A stretch of 6,297 nt of DNA from Chloroflexota bacterium (GTDB taxonomy: Bacteria > Chloroflexota > Dehalococcoidia > SAR202 > UBA826). Made by a program: the position numbers and the translations under genes. The stretch covers positions 1,994-8,290 of the forward strand of contig NZSI01000070.1 of assembly GCA_002696685.1 (NCBI GenBank), given 5' to 3'. Below are positions 5,855 through 6,297 of this stretch, in pieces. The notes under the pieces are model-generated. The model worked only from the letters and a program-made list of their open reading frames with translations. It was not told where the DNA came from and did no database searches. Position 1 is the first letter of the stretch, and every line of letters begins with the position of its first letter.

Positions 5855-6297
5855 ATGTGGCAAGTAACTGAAGAAGACTTACTATCCATTTCTATAGGTG
5901 CAGGAATATTAGGAACAGGTGGAGGTGGAAATCCGTATATCGGAATGTTAAGAGCTAGAGAAACAATCCGACAGTATGGGCCTGTGACAATATTGTCTGC
6001 AGACGAGCTCCAAAACACCGACAAAATTGTTTGTGTCGGAGGAATAGGAGCTCCAACCGTCGGTATTGAAAAGGTTCGAGGAAAACAGTCCTACGATGCC
6101 TTGGTAGCTTTGGAAAACCACCTCCATGTAAAAGCTACGGCCCTAATATCCAACGAAATAGGTGGCAGTAATTCCCTTGAACCTCTAATCCCAGCGGCCA
6201 TATCCGGTTTACCTGTTGTGGATGCTGACGGCATGGGCCGCGCATTCCCAGAGTTCCAGATGAAAACCTTTTTTGTTTATGGGGTGCCATATGCCCC
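5855..6297 (+). CDS. DUF917 / S-methyl-thiohydantoin desulfurase-like protein, N-terminal part (partial)
   Basis: The first 147 codons of a gene cut by the window end; family members are usually about 350-400 residues. The N-terminal GTGGGGN (20-26) and the block from EIGGSNS (101-107) through GLPVVDADGMGRAFPE (118-133) are characteristic of the DUF917 family. That family includes S-methyl thiohydantoin desulfurase domains and is often found beside, or fused to, hydantoinase/oxoprolinase-type proteins. This suggests action on cyclic amide or thiohydantoin-like compounds, but most members are uncharacterised. AGGTGA (5845-5850) lies 4 nt before the ATG, a short but workable spacing. A hydantoinase-type partner might lie just beyond the window, which cannot be seen here. 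Family assignment is confident; the reaction is inferred. Confidence 0.88.
   Translation, partial: MWQVTEEDLLSISIGAGILGTGGGGNPYIGMLRARETIRQYGPVTILSADELQNTDKIVCVGGIGAPTVGIEKVRGKQSYDALVALENHLHVKATALISNEIGGSNSLEPLIPAAISGLPVVDADGMGRAFPEFQMKTFFVYGVPYA

Overview
This 6.3-kb window reads as ordinary chromosomal DNA of a free-living bacterium with moderate GC. No transposase, integrase, phage gene or CRISPR array is visible. My best guess is an uncultured Chloroflexota, perhaps of the SAR202 type. That is an inference from three things: the style of the isoleucyl-tRNA synthetase, its T-box leader, and a neighbourhood rich in catabolic families (RraA/aldolase-like, SDR, DAO-type flavoprotein, alpha/beta hydrolase, DUF917). 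Nothing in the sequence proves the taxonomy.

Layout. Bases 1-1319 (minus strand) hold the first 439 codons of ileS, cut by the window edge. Upstream of it, about 1353-1600, is a complete T-box riboswitch with a readable AUC (Ile) specifier, an antiterminator and a strong competing terminator. Its likely promoter starts only 7 bases beyond the stop codon of the next gene. That gene (1643-2368, minus) encodes a full-length RraA/HMG-aldolase-like protein. Across a 243-bp divergent gap lies a plus-strand pair: a short-chain dehydrogenase (2612-3415) and an FAD-dependent amine/amino-acid oxidoreductase (3461-4645). Next come two tRNA genes, Leu(GAG) and Cys(GCA), behind a near-consensus promoter. 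A minus-strand alpha/beta hydrolase (4953-5708) has a cysteine where the nucleophilic serine is usual. It is divergent from a DUF917-type gene (5855 to the edge), which is cut by the window end.

How the genes may work together. ileS and its leader form a self-contained unit that induces IleRS when uncharged tRNA-Ile accumulates. SDR and FAD oxidoreductase are 45 bp apart and probably cotranscribed. With the divergent aldolase-like gene they look like a small catabolic module: oxidation of an amine or hydroxy substrate, then C-C cleavage or decarboxylation. The hydrolase and the DUF917 protein could supply hydrolytic steps, but no substrate can be read from the sequence.

The most striking observation is that the class I HIGH motif of IleRS is changed to GVHH. 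This is the swapped GxHH signature described for mupirocin hyper-resistant type 2 IleRS enzymes. Here it sits under T-box control.
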